From assembly GCA_900315045.1 (NCBI GenBank), contig OMXR01000031.1, forward strand, positions 1-33,881: 33,881 nt of DNA. The letters run 5' to 3'. Of this stretch, positions 1-15,000 are shown in pieces. The notes below the pieces were generated by a model, which was not told the DNA's origin, did not search any database, and saw only the letters and a program-made list of their open reading frames with translations. Both the position numbers and the translations under genes were made by a program. Source of the DNA: an uncultured Sutterella sp. (GTDB taxonomy: Bacteria; Pseudomonadota; Gammaproteobacteria; Burkholderiales; Burkholderiaceae_F). Position 1 is the first letter of the stretch. Every line of letters starts with the position of its first letter.

Positions 1-3000
1 GTGAGCTCCCTGTCGGACATCTCCGACAGAATGAACGCGCTCAAGGCGGAGAGCGTCTCGGTCGACGCCCTTGCCAACAAGAGCGACGAGTACGTCAGAA
101 AGATCGAGCAGCTGCGCACCCTGGTCACATCGGGCAGCCGCGTGAAGACGATCATCAGCGCCCTGAACCACGCATCGTCCGCGTACGGCGCACTCACCGG
201 CCTCTGGAACGAGCTGCTCGGACTTCTGGATCCTGCAACCTACGTGCACTTCTACTCGCGCTCCCAGATCACCAACACCCAGCACGGGGGCGCGAGCAGC
301 CAGGCCGACATCGGCGGCAACTTCTCGATCAACAACTTTGAGAACAAGGCGATCACCGCAATCGCCCAGGGCGCAACGCTCCAGGCCGCCGGAGCGGCCG
401 AGCTCTCGGCCCAGGCCAAGACTCTGGTCGTCTCCCTGAGCGGCTCGGGCGGCAAGTACGGCACCGCTGCCGAATCGGGCAAGGCAGGGATCGGCGCGAC
501 GGTCATCGTTCAGAACATCGTCGGCGACAGCCTGGTCGTCATGGGCAACAACACGAGCATCACGGGCAGCTCTGTCTCTCTGGAAGCCACGAACGTCACC
601 CGCCAGTACGCCGTCGTGTACGGCGCTGGCGACGCCGACAAGTTCGGCCTGAACGGCATGATCAACATCATGAATGGAGACAGCAACGCCGTGGTTTCCG
701 TGAGCGACTCGGCCAGGCTCACGGGGCTCGGCGAAGGCGGGGTCGCGCTCAATGCGAGCAACGACACGATCGTGCTGGGCATCACCGGCGGTCTTTCGCT
801 CGGAAGCGACTCGACCTACGCGGCGATCGGCTTCGGCCTGACGGACATCAATTTCGACACCAACTCGATTGCAGCAATCAGCGACAACGCCACCGAGCAC
901 GAGGGCGGCATGAGCCTGCTCACGCAGGACGAGCAGAACGAGATCACCACCGAGGCGCAGGCCTACGGCGAAGAGCGCAAGGAAAAGATCGCCAGTCAGG
1001 TGGCAGCGGACATCACCGCCGGCTACATCTCCGCAAGCGACAGGCAGGGCGAGATCGACCGGCGCCTTGCCAACGTCAAGTCCGCCAGGCGCGACGAGCT
1101 GCTTGTTGCAAAGCTTGCCGAAAAAAGCGATGCAAGCCCGGAGTTTGCCGTGCGCATGCGCAAAATTCTCCCGGCCAAGCTGGTGCGCGAGATCGCAACC
1201 ACCGTTTCCAGACCCACGTTCGAGTTCGGAGAGGGCAGCTCGGTCACGGTGAAAAAGGGCGAGTCCAGCCTCATCGTCAGCAATCTTTCCGACAGCTCCG
1301 TTCCCAAGCAGGACGGACTCATCAAGGCCTCCTCGCTCACCGTCACATCCAAGAGCGACGGCGCGATCAACGCCATCGCCATCGAGGGCAGCTACGTCGG
1401 ACAGCATGCGGCCTTTGACAAATTCAACGGCTTCATGAAGCGCTCGAAAGCATCGAGCTTCATGGACTGGCTGCCCAAGGCAGCGGATGCCCCCCTTGAC
1501 ATGGCCAACAAGTCCCTGGGCAGGAAGATCACCGAAAAGATCAAGGGGCCGGCCGCGCAGGGAGCGCCTGCGCAGGGAGCCGCTGCAGCACCGATCAACA
1601 TGGCCAACCAGCACGGCGACGCAGCGGTGGCCGTCAACATTGCCGGCAGCGGCAGCCTGGCGCTCGTCTTCTCGGACGGGCAGACGCTCTCGCTCGTTGA
1701 CTCGACCACGGTCGAGCTCTCGGACGATGCCCCCGCCGCGACCGTCTCGGCGCGCGACGACCTGTTCTCCGGATCCTGGGCGGGCACCGCAGCCATCAAC
1801 TGGCACGCCGGTGCCGCAGGAGGCGCCGTCGCTGCCAGATCCTTCCAGTTCGGCGCTTCGCTCGGCCTGACATCTCTTGACAGAAACGTCGATTCGATCG
1901 TCGCATCAAGCAAGATCACGGGCGTTTCCGAACTCAAGAACCTCGCCGAGAAGGCTGGCGCACAGGTCGGCGCCGGCCTCGGGCTTGCCATCGGCCATGG
2001 CTCGGGCGGCGGGCTCGAAGGCTCTGCTGCGGCCTCGGTCTCGAGCAACTACGTCAATGAATCCGTGAACGCACTGCTCTACGAAGACACCGTCACGGGC
2101 GACGAGAACACGGCCATCACGAACCGAGCCTTCGCGGGCGACGTGCAGGTTGCGGGCGGTCTGAACTTTACCTGGTCTTCAGGCGGAGCCGTGGGCGGAA
2201 CCTTCGGGGGCTCGGTGACTCTGAGCCGCGCGAGGAACAGCCTTCTGAGCGGCATTCAGGGCGGCTCGTACGACAAGGTCGATTCGATCGACGTCCAGGC
2301 CGTGAAGGGCACCACGCAGGTGAATGCGGCCGTTTCAGGAGCCGTGAGCACTGAAGCGGCCTCGGCCGGCTTTGGCGGGGCGTTCGCATATGGCCAGGTC
2401 AAGAACACCTCCAGATCCCTGATTGCCGACGCCACGATCACGGCTGCCGGCGCCGTTTCCGCGCACACCGACGACACGGCGAGCGAAAGCGCCTACAAGA
2501 AATACCTCGAGGACCGGGGCATCGATTTCACCGGCGCCAGCTACATCGGCGAGAAAGGGCGCGAGCTCATCGGCGCGGAGAAGGGCGGCAGCAAGACGCT
2601 CAACTTTGCCATCGCCTTCAACTACGCCAGATTGGGCGGCGTCGACGCCGGCATCTCGCTCAATTTCCTTGAAGACACGATGCTCTCGGAGATTTCCGGC
2701 AGCGCCATCACTGCAGCCCGCCTGCAGAGCCAGGCCGACAGCAAGACGCTTGCGCTCGGCATCGCGCTCGGCGTGACGACGGGCGCAAGGGTCTTCGGAG
2801 GCGCAGGCTCCTTTGCGTACAACAGCGCTGAAAACACCAACCGGGCGCTGCTTGCGGACAACTCCGTGACGCTCACGGGAAACAATGCAAGCGACCGGCT
2901 CGTGGAATCGATCGCGAACAACGACGCATCGCTCATCGCCATCACGGGCGAAGCGGGCTTCGGCCGCGGGGCGGCCGCCGGCCTTGGCTTTGCCTTCAAC

Positions 3001-6000
3001 GATCTGGACAACACCACCGAAGCGCTCATCCAGGGCGGCTCCCTGGAAACTGAGGACGATACAAAATCCCTGTCGGTGCATGTCGACGCTGACAACACGT
3101 CGAACATCGCCGCCGTCGCCTTCGGCGTGAACGTCTCCACGCAATCCGCTGCCGTTTCCGGCACGCTTGCGCTCAACCTCGGCAACAACAGCACCGAGGC
3201 CGCCGTCGAGCAATACAGTGACGAGAACACGCTGTCCGGCACGACGATCTCGGATCTTGGCGCGCTCACGGTCACTGCGCATGACAGGTCCGTGCGCCAG
3301 ACCGGCGCCGGAGAGCTCAGCTGGGCGAACTCGGGCCTGGCTGCCGCGGGCGTCGCCATCGCCTACAGCGAAATCGGCGGCACATCGGTTGGCAGCAAGA
3401 AGGAAAAGCTCAAGGCCCGCGTCACGGGCGCAACGATCACAACGCATGACGGCGCCTCGCTTACCATCAGCGCCAGGGACGAGTCAACACTCAGAACCGC
3501 GGGCGTCGGCCTCGGGATCAGCGCGGGCGGCGGGGCGATTCTCAATGCGCAGGGCGCATCGGCCGCAGGCGTGATCTCCAAGACGACCTCGGCCTCTCTC
3601 ACCAGCACCTCGATCGACAAGGAAGACGATCCGGGGAACCTCTCGGGCAGCGGCACCTCGCTTGTCACGCTCATCAGCGCCTCGGACAACTACATCGGCA
3701 CGGGCGGCGCGGCCGCCTCGGGCAGCTTTGGCGCGGGCCTGGCGACCGTCGGCGCGGGCCTGTCGATCAACAAGATCGGCGCCGACACGAACACCTCGGT
3801 CGCGGATTCGGACCTGCATGTGGCCGGGCTCCTTGCCAAGGCCGAAGCCGCGAACGACATCGTGGGCGTCGGAATCGGCGCCTCCGGCTCGCTTGGCCCG
3901 GCCTCGGTCACGGGCTCCTTCAACTACAACTACATCGGCTCGGACACCACGAGCAGCATCGAGAATTCGACGGTCGCCGCCCGGGACAATATCGGCATCA
4001 TCGCCTCAAGCGACGACCGCATCGCGAGCTACGCGGGCACCCTGGCCCTCTCGAACCAGGGCGGAGCCGTCGGCGCATCGGTCTCCTACAGCGAAATCAC
4101 CGGCAAGACCCGTGCGGGCGCGTCGCAGAGCACATTCTCGGCGACGGGAGCGGCAGCAGGCGCCATTGAAACGCGCAGCAACATCGCCGACAGCCACATC
4201 GTTCACACCCAGGCTTCGGGCTCGACCTTCAGCCCCAATGCGCTCGTCAATGCCAGAGCGCTCGGCGAGTCCGTGCGGCACGACACGGGCGTCGTGGTCG
4301 ACAGCTCGGCCACCCACTCGGTCTCCTCGGTCGTCGCGAGCGCGGGCGTCGGCTACCTCGGAGCCGCAGCTGCTGTCTTTGCTGAAAACTACTTCTCGGG
4401 CGAGACCGAGGCCTATCTTGCCGGCACGGGCGTGAACGCGGACAGCGTGAAGACGGTCGGCGCAGACGGCGCGGTGCCCGATGTCGGCGCAAGCCAGAGC
4501 GCCGCCGTGCGCGCCTCGGACTACACCAACGCCGCCGCAATGGTGGTGGGTGCCGGAGGCGGGCAGTTCCTGGGGCTTTCCGCCACGCAGAACACCAACA
4601 ACTCCGACCGGAAAATCACCGCCCGGATCGAAGGCGCCGACCAGAATGCGCCCGTCAAGCTCAACGTTCAGGACCTTGACGTCGAAGCGGTCTCCAAACA
4701 GGGCATGTCCAACCTCGGCATTGCCGCAGCGGGCACCTACATGGGATTCTCCGCCGACGGCAATTTCCTGAACAACACGATTCACAATACAACGAGTGCG
4801 CTCGTGAAGAACGCCGACATCGGCTTTGCCGGGAAGGCCGCCGTTGACGCACGCAACCTCTCGCTTGCCTCCATCGGCACGTACAACGTTGCCGGAACCA
4901 TCTTTGGCGGCGCCGCGGGCATCAGCTACGGGGCGGTGGACCAGGCCTCGAGCGTTCTTGCCTCCGTCATCGGCTCGACCATTTCCGATCACGGGCAGGC
5001 CGCGGGCAGCAGCCTTGCCGTCACGAGCTCGAACTACGGCGAATCCACGTCCGTTCTCGTCTCCGTCGCCGGCGCGGGGATCGGCGGCTCGGTGAGCGTG
5101 ACGCTCACATACTTTGACTTTGACGCCGAAGTGGGCACGATCGCCGAAAACTCGACCCTTGAAGCGAATTCGCTGACGCTGCGCGCCGAAAACGACATCT
5201 TCTCCACCATCAACGGCACGAGCGTGGGCGGATCGGCCCTGGGGTCGTCCGGCGCCAACAGCGCCGCAGTGACGGTGAGCGACCGGGTCTACAGCTCCGT
5301 TGCGGCAAGCACCGTCACAGCCCGCAAGACCCTCGCCGTTGAGGCTGAATCCCGTCGCGACCTGCGCCAGACCGTCGCCAACATCGCGGGCGGCGCCATT
5401 GCCGGCATCGGCGTGAACCTGCAGGAGAACTGGATCAACAAGGGCATCACGGACAAAGCCAGCCAGGATCAGCACGAGGCAAGCGACATGAAGGAGCGTC
5501 TTGCCGAGATGCTCTCCAGCGTCAAGGACAACACGGGTCTGTTCCGCGGACTTTCCGACGAGCAGCGCGCCAGCATGCACAAGAAATCCCTCATCCGCGT
5601 CTGGGACGGCACGATGTCGGAAAAGACCGGCGTGCACGCCATCGTCAAGGATTCGTCACTTTCGGTCGACAAGACTGCCGAGGGCAACGCTGCGCCCACG
5701 CTCACGATCTCGGCCGTCGAGCGCAACAAAATCGACAACACCGCGGGCTCGGGCGGGCTCGGCATTGTCGCGGTCGTCACAACGCTCACCAAAAACGCCA
5801 TTCATCACAAGAGCGACGTGCAGGTCCTCAACTCGAGCCTGACCGGACATACGCTCGCGCTGAGCACCGTCCTTGGCGACAACAAGAAGCACGTCGATGG
5901 CTACGACGCGGCGATGGCCGCCGGCAAGAGCGAAGAGGAGTTTGATGCCGGCAGGGGCCTTGTCACGCTCTCGGCAGTGGGCAGCGTGGGCGGCCTTACC

Positions 6001-9000
6001 GTCATTCCGGCCTTTGCCACGATCGATGAGGAAGGCACTGCGGGCATCCAGTTCAACAACACCTCGGTGAGCGCCGTGAACACGACGCTCTCAGCCGTAG
6101 ACACCACGACCCGCAAGGCGACGGCTGCGGCAGGAACCATTTCCGCGATTCCGGTCAACATCCTCAAGGCCAAGGTGAACGATGCAAGCAGCCTTGCGAT
6201 CGACTTCCAGTACAGCACTGAGAAGACCATCGAGTCGACCGGCCTGTTCGCCGCCACGGCTGAAAAGAGGGACAGCTCGCTTGCGAAGACTTACGGATTC
6301 ACTCTGAGCGGCATTGGCTACAACGGCAGCCTGCCGACCGCGACCGACAGTTCCACGGCCGCAGTGCGCATGCAGGGGAACTCGCTCACGCTCAAGGCCA
6401 GAGACGCGAACTTCCATGCCTTCAACGCTCCCGAACTGCTCACCGAGACCGATCTGCACGGGCTTGAGATTCTGGGCGGATTCCATGCGGAAAGCAACGC
6501 GATCGCCACCTCCAGGGCGCTCGTTCGCATCGACAGCGGCAACACGTTCGGCGTCAACACGCTTGCCTTCCGATCCAGAATCGGCGAGAGCGGCCGCACG
6601 ATGGTCAAGGGCGACCTTGACAGCGTGAGCGTGCAGGGCCTGAACTTCGCTCCCGACCTCTCCAATACCAGGACTGAAACCGTCTCGAGCGTTGTGCTCG
6701 GCGCACAGGATTATCTTGAGAACGCGAACGGCCAGGGCCAGACGCATCTGACCGTCTCCGCCGACAGCTACGCCGAGCACTTCAGCCACGCCTACATGTT
6801 TGAAGTGGGCGTGCTCTCGTTCAGTCCGAACGGCGCCCTGCGCAGCCGCTCCACCGTGAACGACACCGTGACGGCGGATGTCTGGGGCGGCACCCTCGCC
6901 GAGGCCGACATCACGGCCGATGCGCATGCCGCAACCGATACCCGCGTGAGCGCCAACGGCTTCTCGGCCGTGGAGCTCGGAGTCTCCTCCAAGGGCATCA
7001 CCGACATCAACAACACCGTCTCGGCCACCCTGCGCGGAACCTGGGATGTCGACGGCACGCTCAACGTGCGCGCCAAGACAAGCGACAAGCTCGAATCGCT
7101 CACCCGCACGACCAAGGTCGACCTGCTCGGCGTGTCCTGGGTCGAGTCTGAAATCACAACGAAGGGTACGACGACGGCATCCGTCTCCGACGACACCGTG
7201 GTCAGAGCGGGCCGCGTCACCATGCTTGCCGAGAACGCGTTCTCGCTCAACGAGAGCGGCAAGTACGACAAGGTGCTCAGAGGCATCGTCGCCGGCTTTG
7301 CGGGCGGCGGCATCAACCTCTCCGAGGACACGATCGACGCGACCGCCAAGGTCAACATCGGCAAGCGATCCTCGGTCATCACGACGGGCCAGCAGGTCTA
7401 TGAATCCTCGACCCTGAGCAACATGATCCACAACATCGACGGAACCACTGTGGAACTGCTCGGAGGAGCCACCTCGCGCGCCGACGTCATTCATAAATAC
7501 AGCAACATCGTCAATGTCGCCGAGGGCAGCCGCCTGATGAACATCGGCTCGTACGAAGAGGGCGGCATCACGCTTTCGGCACACGAAAGCCTTTACGAGC
7601 AGGTTGACTCGAGCGTCGACATCTGGACGGTCATCGGCATCGCCCCCAATTCCAGAGCCGCCAACAGAACCACCCGCAACGACCAGATCACCGTTGCCGG
7701 AGAAATCGACAGCAAGCGCGACCTCAATCTGTTCGCGGGCGCAGACCCCTTCGGCAATCTTGCGAACACGACGAGCAAGACGATTGCGGAAACCTACAAC
7801 CACTCGGTCATCCCCATCGGATGGTCGACCAATCCGCAGACTGAACTCAATTCCAACAACTTCGTGGTCATCGGCCCGAACGGCTCGGGCAAGGCGATCC
7901 GCAACATCAACATCGTGGCCGATGCCGGAATCGAGAAGGGCGAAACGCGCTCGGAGAGCTTCGCATGGTTCAACGGCGGCTCCGAGACCCGCAAGACCCA
8001 GCTCGAGGTGAAGGACGGCAAGTACACCTACGCGCACAATGCGGACAACTATGTCCGCGTCGATCAGGGCGGCTGGCTGCTTGCCGGCGACAAGAGCGTG
8101 ATCGACATCTCGATCACGGGCGTGAAGGTTCCCGAAGGCTCGATCAGCGGGAGCTACAACGGCTACTCCGGCCAGGGTTCCTACACGATCACCGCCCTTG
8201 ATGACGAAGGCAATCACTATGACGACATCGAGACCGGCATCCACACCGGCACGATGGACTATGCCAACTATCTGAATGCCCAGTGGCAGCGCGTGTGCGA
8301 CCTCATCGAGGCATACAGCCGCGCAGGCCACGAGAGCGACCCGGCGTACGCAGGCTACCTGCAGGAGCGCGCCATGCTCGAGGATCAGATGGAGCAGCTC
8401 GGCCTGATGCGCACCTTCACAGAAAACGGGCGCACGCAGCGGATTCCGGTCACCAGCGGCTACCAGATCGTCTACGTCGAGCTCCCGGATCAGCTGACCG
8501 CGAGCGGCGGCAACATCGTCGTGACGGCCGACAGCCTGTACGGTTCGGGCAGCCTGACCGCGCACGGTCAGCCAAGGATTTCCGTCAGCAACACGTCGAA
8601 CGCCTATCTGAAGGTCAACTCCATGACGATCGGCGATTCGGGCGGCGGCATCCTGTTCCGCGAGAACAAGCTCGCCGACGGCGACGAGGGCAGGGCCCAG
8701 ATCAACGCCCTCAACAAGAAGAGCGCCTATCAGGCCTCCTTCAGCAAGCTCGTGACGGGTGCGAGCGGCAGCGGAGCCGGGATCAGCATCCAGAATGAAA
8801 ACAGATGGGACGAGGAAATCCCCGTTGTGGACAGCCAGGCCGGGCAAGGCCTCTACCGGGCGCTCGGCAATGTCGAGATCGCCGGCACGCTTCAGGGTGC
8901 GCTCACGCCGGTCCGGATCGAGAACCGCTCGGGCAGCATCGTGATCGATTCGGGAACCAAGGACAAACCGGTCAACGTGAACGGCGCCCAGATCGTGATG

Positions 9001-12000
9001 AACGCCAGGGGGGACATCTCCCAGGGCTACACCGATTCGCTGGTCAACATCGGCTATACGCCGCAGAGCGCGCTTGCCGGCCTTGAACTGGCCAAGAAGC
9101 AGACGACCACGACCTACACGACCAATTCTCAGAACGAACTGAGCGAGACGAGGACCGCGACACAGTCCGAGGTCGACGCGGCACTTGACGGCAAGACCGG
9201 AAACGGCAGAATCTCGGGCGGCAGCATCTATCTGGCGGCCTCCGCAATCAACATCAACGGCACGATCCAGAGCGGCTACGGCGACTACTCGGTCAGCGTC
9301 GACGAGGATGCGCTGCAGAACGCCATCAGCGCCAGCCGCAGCGGCATCAACGGCAAGATCGTCAACGGCCGCATGATGTACAAGGTCACCGAGGGCGGAG
9401 CCGTTGCCAACGCCGACGGCTCGTTCCGCTACGGCGTCGAGGTCTACTACGATCCCCTGAGCGAAAGGCTCGTCACCGAAGCGATTGAGACGACGGGCGG
9501 AAAAATTCATCTCACGGGCCGCGTGATCAGCACCGGAGGCGGAAAGATCTTCGCCGCTGACGGAGGTGCGGAGATCTCGATCACCAACACATCGGACGCC
9601 GCGCTCGACGTGAACCGCATCACCAACAACAGCATCTCGGGCGTCATCCAGATCACCGACACGCTCACCAACCAGCGCGTCACCTACACCAGGGACGGCG
9701 ATGGCAGGACGGTCGCCACGCAGATCAGCGACTACAGCGCCTGGGTGAATGCCGCCGAGGCCGACAAGGCCCAGTACGTCCATGACCTGGGCGAAACGAA
9801 CTCCTTCACCCCGAAGGCCAAAGTGCGCTACAACTGGACCGACGGCACGGAAACATCGACCCGGACCACGTACAAGACCGACAAGACCGCGTTCCTGTCG
9901 CTCATCACAACCGATGAACAGAGGCTTTCGAGCGAAGAGAGCAACTCCGCGACCATCAAGGAGTCGGTCACCCTGAACGGCAAGCCGCTTCCCATCGGCG
10001 CCTATGTCCAGACCGACAGCACGTCGGAGGATCCCTACCTGCTGACGGCCTCCAACCAGCAGTCTTCGGAGACGCGCTCTGCCATCAGAAGCTGGACCGA
10101 GTGGAGATTCCTGAACAAGCACTACTACAGCCAGTGGACCAAGACCAGCGGCACACGTCAGGTCTACGTGAACAGCCTCCTTGCCGACAAGGCGGTTGAC
10201 ATCGGCTTCCTTGGCAGCAAGGACGGCTCGATCACGCTTTCGAGCAGCGGCGACATCAACCTCACCGCCAACATCCGGAACAATTCGGCCGGTGCGGATC
10301 TGACAATCTCCTCGAGCGCCGGAAGCATCACGCAGGACTCGGGCGCCATGGTTTACGGGAACCGCGCTTCGCTCAGCGCCCAGGACGCCATCCGCTCCTT
10401 CGACATGGCCGCGCTCGATTCTGCGAGCCCCGTTCAGCTTGAGGCCGTCACCAGAACCGGGGACATCGGCATCTCGGTGAACGGAAACGTGAATCTCACA
10501 ACGGTTGCGGCCGGCGCTGCCAGCCTCTCTGAAACGGCATACGGAACGCAGAACGTGGCGCTGCGGGCAACGGGCGCCATCTCCCAGCAGGCATCGGGCT
10601 TCGGCGTGAAGGGCCAGAGAATCGACATCACCGCTGGCGGCGCGGTCGGCAGCATCTCGGGCGAGGCCCTGAAGGTGCAGGCCGGCCAGACGGCTGAAGG
10701 CAACGACACGCTCTCAGCCAGCATCTCGGTCGATGCTGCCGGAGAAGTGAGCCTCATCCAGACGGCGGGCAACATGCGCATCGGCCGCATCGACTCCCAC
10801 GGATCCGATGTCAGGATTCAAGCGCAGGGAACACTCGTCGACGCCACCCCCTACAGCACCTCCAGCAGCACCGTGGATACCGACGAGCTCGTCGACAAGT
10901 GGATCTCGGCCGGCCTGATCGAAGGCCCGGCGGGCAATCCGTATCTGCAGCGCCTCGCGCAGGAGGCTGACGACTACGAGCAGGGCGTGCGCTCGGGCTA
11001 TGAGTCCTACCTCAAGCTCAAGGCATACTTCCAGGCCAACCCGCAGGCTCCCGAATACAGGACGGACGAAAACTACACTGAGCAGCAGGAGGCGGAGAAC
11101 AGAGCCGCCTACGATCAGCTCGTGGATAGATACAGCAGGAACAAGGCGGCCTTTGCGGACCTTGAGAGCAAGTACGGTCCGTACGCGTCTGCCGACGCTT
11201 ATCTCGCCCAGGACGAAAGGTATGCAGTCCTCACGGACAGGCGCGATCATCCGAAATACGAATGGACACGCGATCAGATGCTCTACGCGATCCGCTCGGC
11301 GATCGTCAACAAGCAGACCGGCTCGACCGACCAGGAGAAGAAGAACGCCAACATCGTGGGCCGCAATGTCACCATCGAGGCCCTGGGCATCGGCCTTGAC
11401 CGTGATACCAAACAGGAAATCACGGCCGAAATGCTCCAGGGACCCGATGCAGTCCAGTACCTCAAGGTTCTTGCAAACGCGGACGCGGCCGACGTGACGA
11501 TCGAGTACGAGCGCGACGCGCAGGGCGGCATCGTCTACAGCACGATCCCGGTCTACCGCACGACCGACCTGCTCGACGGGAACGGCCAGAGGGTCATCGA
11601 TCATTACGAGGATCCCGAGCGCCGGATAGGGCCTGTCTACCGCAAGACCGTCGCGCTTGACGCTCTGGGCAACCCCGTCGTAGACCACTACGAGCAGGGT
11701 CAGGCCGTGATTGACAAGTTCATCGTGGGCGGCAAGACGCCGGTCGGCATCTATGCCACGGGCACTCTGAACGCCCAGTCCACGGGCAGCGGCGCCTCTG
11801 AGGAGGGGGCGATCTACATCGCAAGCCGCAAGCAGGACGACGCCAATCCGGCTCCCGTCATGCAGATCGGCCAGATCCAGACCTCGGGCCAGCAGTCCGA
11901 TGTGCGTCTGCTCGGCAAGGCGGGCGTGGTGAGCGCTCTGTCCGAATCCGGTCTGCCCAATGTCTCCGCAAGGGACCTCCTTGTCGAGGGCGGCAGCGGC

Positions 12001-15000
12001 TCGATCGGCGAAATCACCGACGCCGGCCAGATCAGGAACTTCAACGTTGACCTCACCGGCTCGCTTGAAATGCGCGCGGACGGCGACATCTATGTCCGCA
12101 GTCTGAGGACAAGCGATCAGCTGCTCATTGCGAGCGCCTACTCGCCCGGCAGCATCACGATCCAGTCCGATTTCGGCATCGGCATGGCCGACGTGTACGA
12201 GGGGCTCGGCTACATCAGCGCGGGCACGGGGCTGAACATGATCGTCGATCCGCAGAGCGGCGTCATCGGCTCGAACGACATCCCGGTGCGGATTCTCGAC
12301 AGCGGCAACGCAATCGAACTCACAGCCCTGAGCGCCTACATCAAGGGCGTAAACGGGGAAGGCGCCTCGGACAAGATGCTCCTCGGAGCGATCCAGGTCG
12401 GCGACACGCTCAGCGTGCTGAATCTCGAACACCCGATCGAGCTTCTCGCCGATTATGAGAAGACCGTGATCAAGGTCGATGAACACGGCGATCCGGTTCT
12501 CGACGGCAACGGAAGGTACACCACCGAGACGGTGCAGCGCAGCGGCTCGATCACAACCGTCGGCGACAGCGCGACCGTGATCATCGAAGCCCGCAGGCAC
12601 ATCACCCTGAACGGTTCGGTGACTTCGAACGGCAGCCAGAGCGACAATGCGTCCCTGCTGCTGAGTTCTGACGGGGATTCGATTCTGATCAACGGCAGGA
12701 CGAGCATGCCCAACGTGTCCGTCCTCGCCAATCAGCACGTCACCGAAGGTGCGTCCGGCGTCATCTCCGCCAAGACCATGTCCCTCACGGCCGGCGGATA
12801 TGTCAGCCTTGAAAACGCCGCCAATGACATCAGCCAGATCGGCATCCATGGCGTGGACAGCGACTCCTCGGCCGGCCAGAAGCAGACTCTGGGCGACATC
12901 GCCATCATTGTGGGCAACGAACAGCTTGAGTTCACGGCGGACGATCCGGTTCTCGGCAATGTCAGCGTCAGCAACCGGGGTGTCGCGTCCTCCGGAAACA
13001 CCCGCACCGGCGGTCACATCGTCTGGCAGGGAGGACTTCAAGCGCACAACGATGAGAACCGGCCCGGCCAGCAGGGCAGCATTTCCCTTACCGCCCAGGG
13101 CGATGTTCAGGTCACAGGAACCACGCAGGCCGACAACGGCATCCTCATCAGTTCGGAAGCAGGCAAGATCAATGTCAACGGCAAGATGTCGGCCGACACG
13201 GGCGCCATCTCCATGACTGCGTACAACGGAAGCATCCAGACGCAAGGCGACATTGATGCCGGCTCCACAATCAGCGCAATCGCCGGCGGCGACATCACTT
13301 TCGACGGAGAGCTTGACGCGGGCGGCAGCGTGACGACCATGGTCACGGGCGACCACAACATCTTCATCAAGGGCAATGTCACGAGCGGCGTAACGCATCC
13401 GGGCGATGACCAGAGCCAGGTCGTATCCGTCGTCACCGGATCCGGCGGCATCTACTATGAAGGCAGCATCACCGCCCGTGGCGACATCAGCGGACTGGTC
13501 GAAGGAGGCGAGGCAGTCTCCGGCATCTACGTCAACGGCTCGGCCGTCTCCCAGAATGGAAGCGTCAGAGCCGAGCTCAGCCAGACCGTTGAAAGCGGCC
13601 AGAACGCCCACCAGGGCTTCATCGCGGTAAACGGCAACATCAGCGCAGCCCGGGACGTCGACATGCGCATGGCCAAAGACGGAGCCTTCGTTGCTGAGGG
13701 CTCGATCAGGTCCTCGGGCAACGTCGGCATCTCCATCGGGCAGAACGGCGACGTTGACGTGCTCGAGGAAATCGATGCGTCCGGAGACATCTCTGTGCGC
13801 ATCGGCTCCGGCGACATCAGCATCGGCTCCGGCACCAGTGCGGGGAGCGTCGCCGTGCATGCGGCAGGCAGCATCGCGCTGAGCAGCGGACTGGGCAGAG
13901 TCGAGGTTTACGGCGCTGCCAGGACGGACAGCGGGGACATCAGCATTGCCGCGGCTTCGCCCGCCTATGCCCAAGGCCTGCAGAACAGCAGCATCGTGAT
14001 CGGCGTGGGCAGCCAGATCAATTCGGGCCGGAATGTGACCCTTGAGGCGACCAGGGGCGATATCTACGTTACCGATGCCATCTCGTCCAGCCGCAGTCTC
14101 ACGACCATCACACACGAGCAGGGCGACGTGTACTTTGAAACCGATGTCGCCGTCAACGGCAACGTTTTGATCCGCGCCGACCAGGGCGATGTGCTGATCG
14201 GCGAGGAGGTCACCTCCGCTGCAGGCGACATCGACATCCAGACAACTCAAGGCGATGTGAACATCGGCAAGGCGATGAAGGCCGAGAATGGCAGCGTCAC
14301 CGTCAAGGTCGGCGAGGCGGGGCCCGCGGGCGGAATCATCGTCGGCAACCTCGGACAGGATGCCCGGACGGTGTCGGCCGGCACCGACGTCACGCTCGAG
14401 GTGACTGAGGGCAGAGTGTTCGTATACGGCCAGACCGAAGCCGGGCGCGACGTTTCCATTTCCGCCGGTGCATCGCAGTACGGCACGAGCACGTACGAGA
14501 GCATCGTCATCGAGCAGAACGGCGCCATCAAGGCGGCACGCGATGCTTCGCTCACCGTTACGAACGGCGACCTGTATGTTTCGGACGACGTTCTCGCAGG
14601 CAGAAACCTGAACGTTCAGGCGCTCTCCGAAGGCACAGTCTTCTTTGACGAGACCATCTCGGGCAGCGCCTCGGTGAAGGCCTACGCCGAAAAGGGCGAC
14701 ATTGCCGTCAGCGCCTCCGTCACCTCCGAAAGCGGAGACATCGCCATGAGCGTCGGCGAGGGCAATGTCTGGGTCAACCAGGCCGTCACCGCCGAAAACG
14801 GCTCAATCGGCATCCAGGTTGGAACCGATGAGAGCGGGGGCGGCGGCATCACGCTCGGACTGAACAACGAGACCGGCATGGCCCCTGGCGCTGACTACGC
14901 CCTGAAGGCCGGCCAGGACATCAGCCTGAAAACGCCCAACGGCAAGATCACCGTCTACGGCAAAGCGTATGCCGGCGCGGCGGAGCAGCCGTCAGAAGGC

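Noticed and set aside
6091..14250. Two very long minus-strand open frames (6091-10122 and 10714-14250) opposite the adhesin
   Set aside because: They mirror codon bias and repeats of the sense gene, have no recognisable domains and start without a ribosome-binding site.
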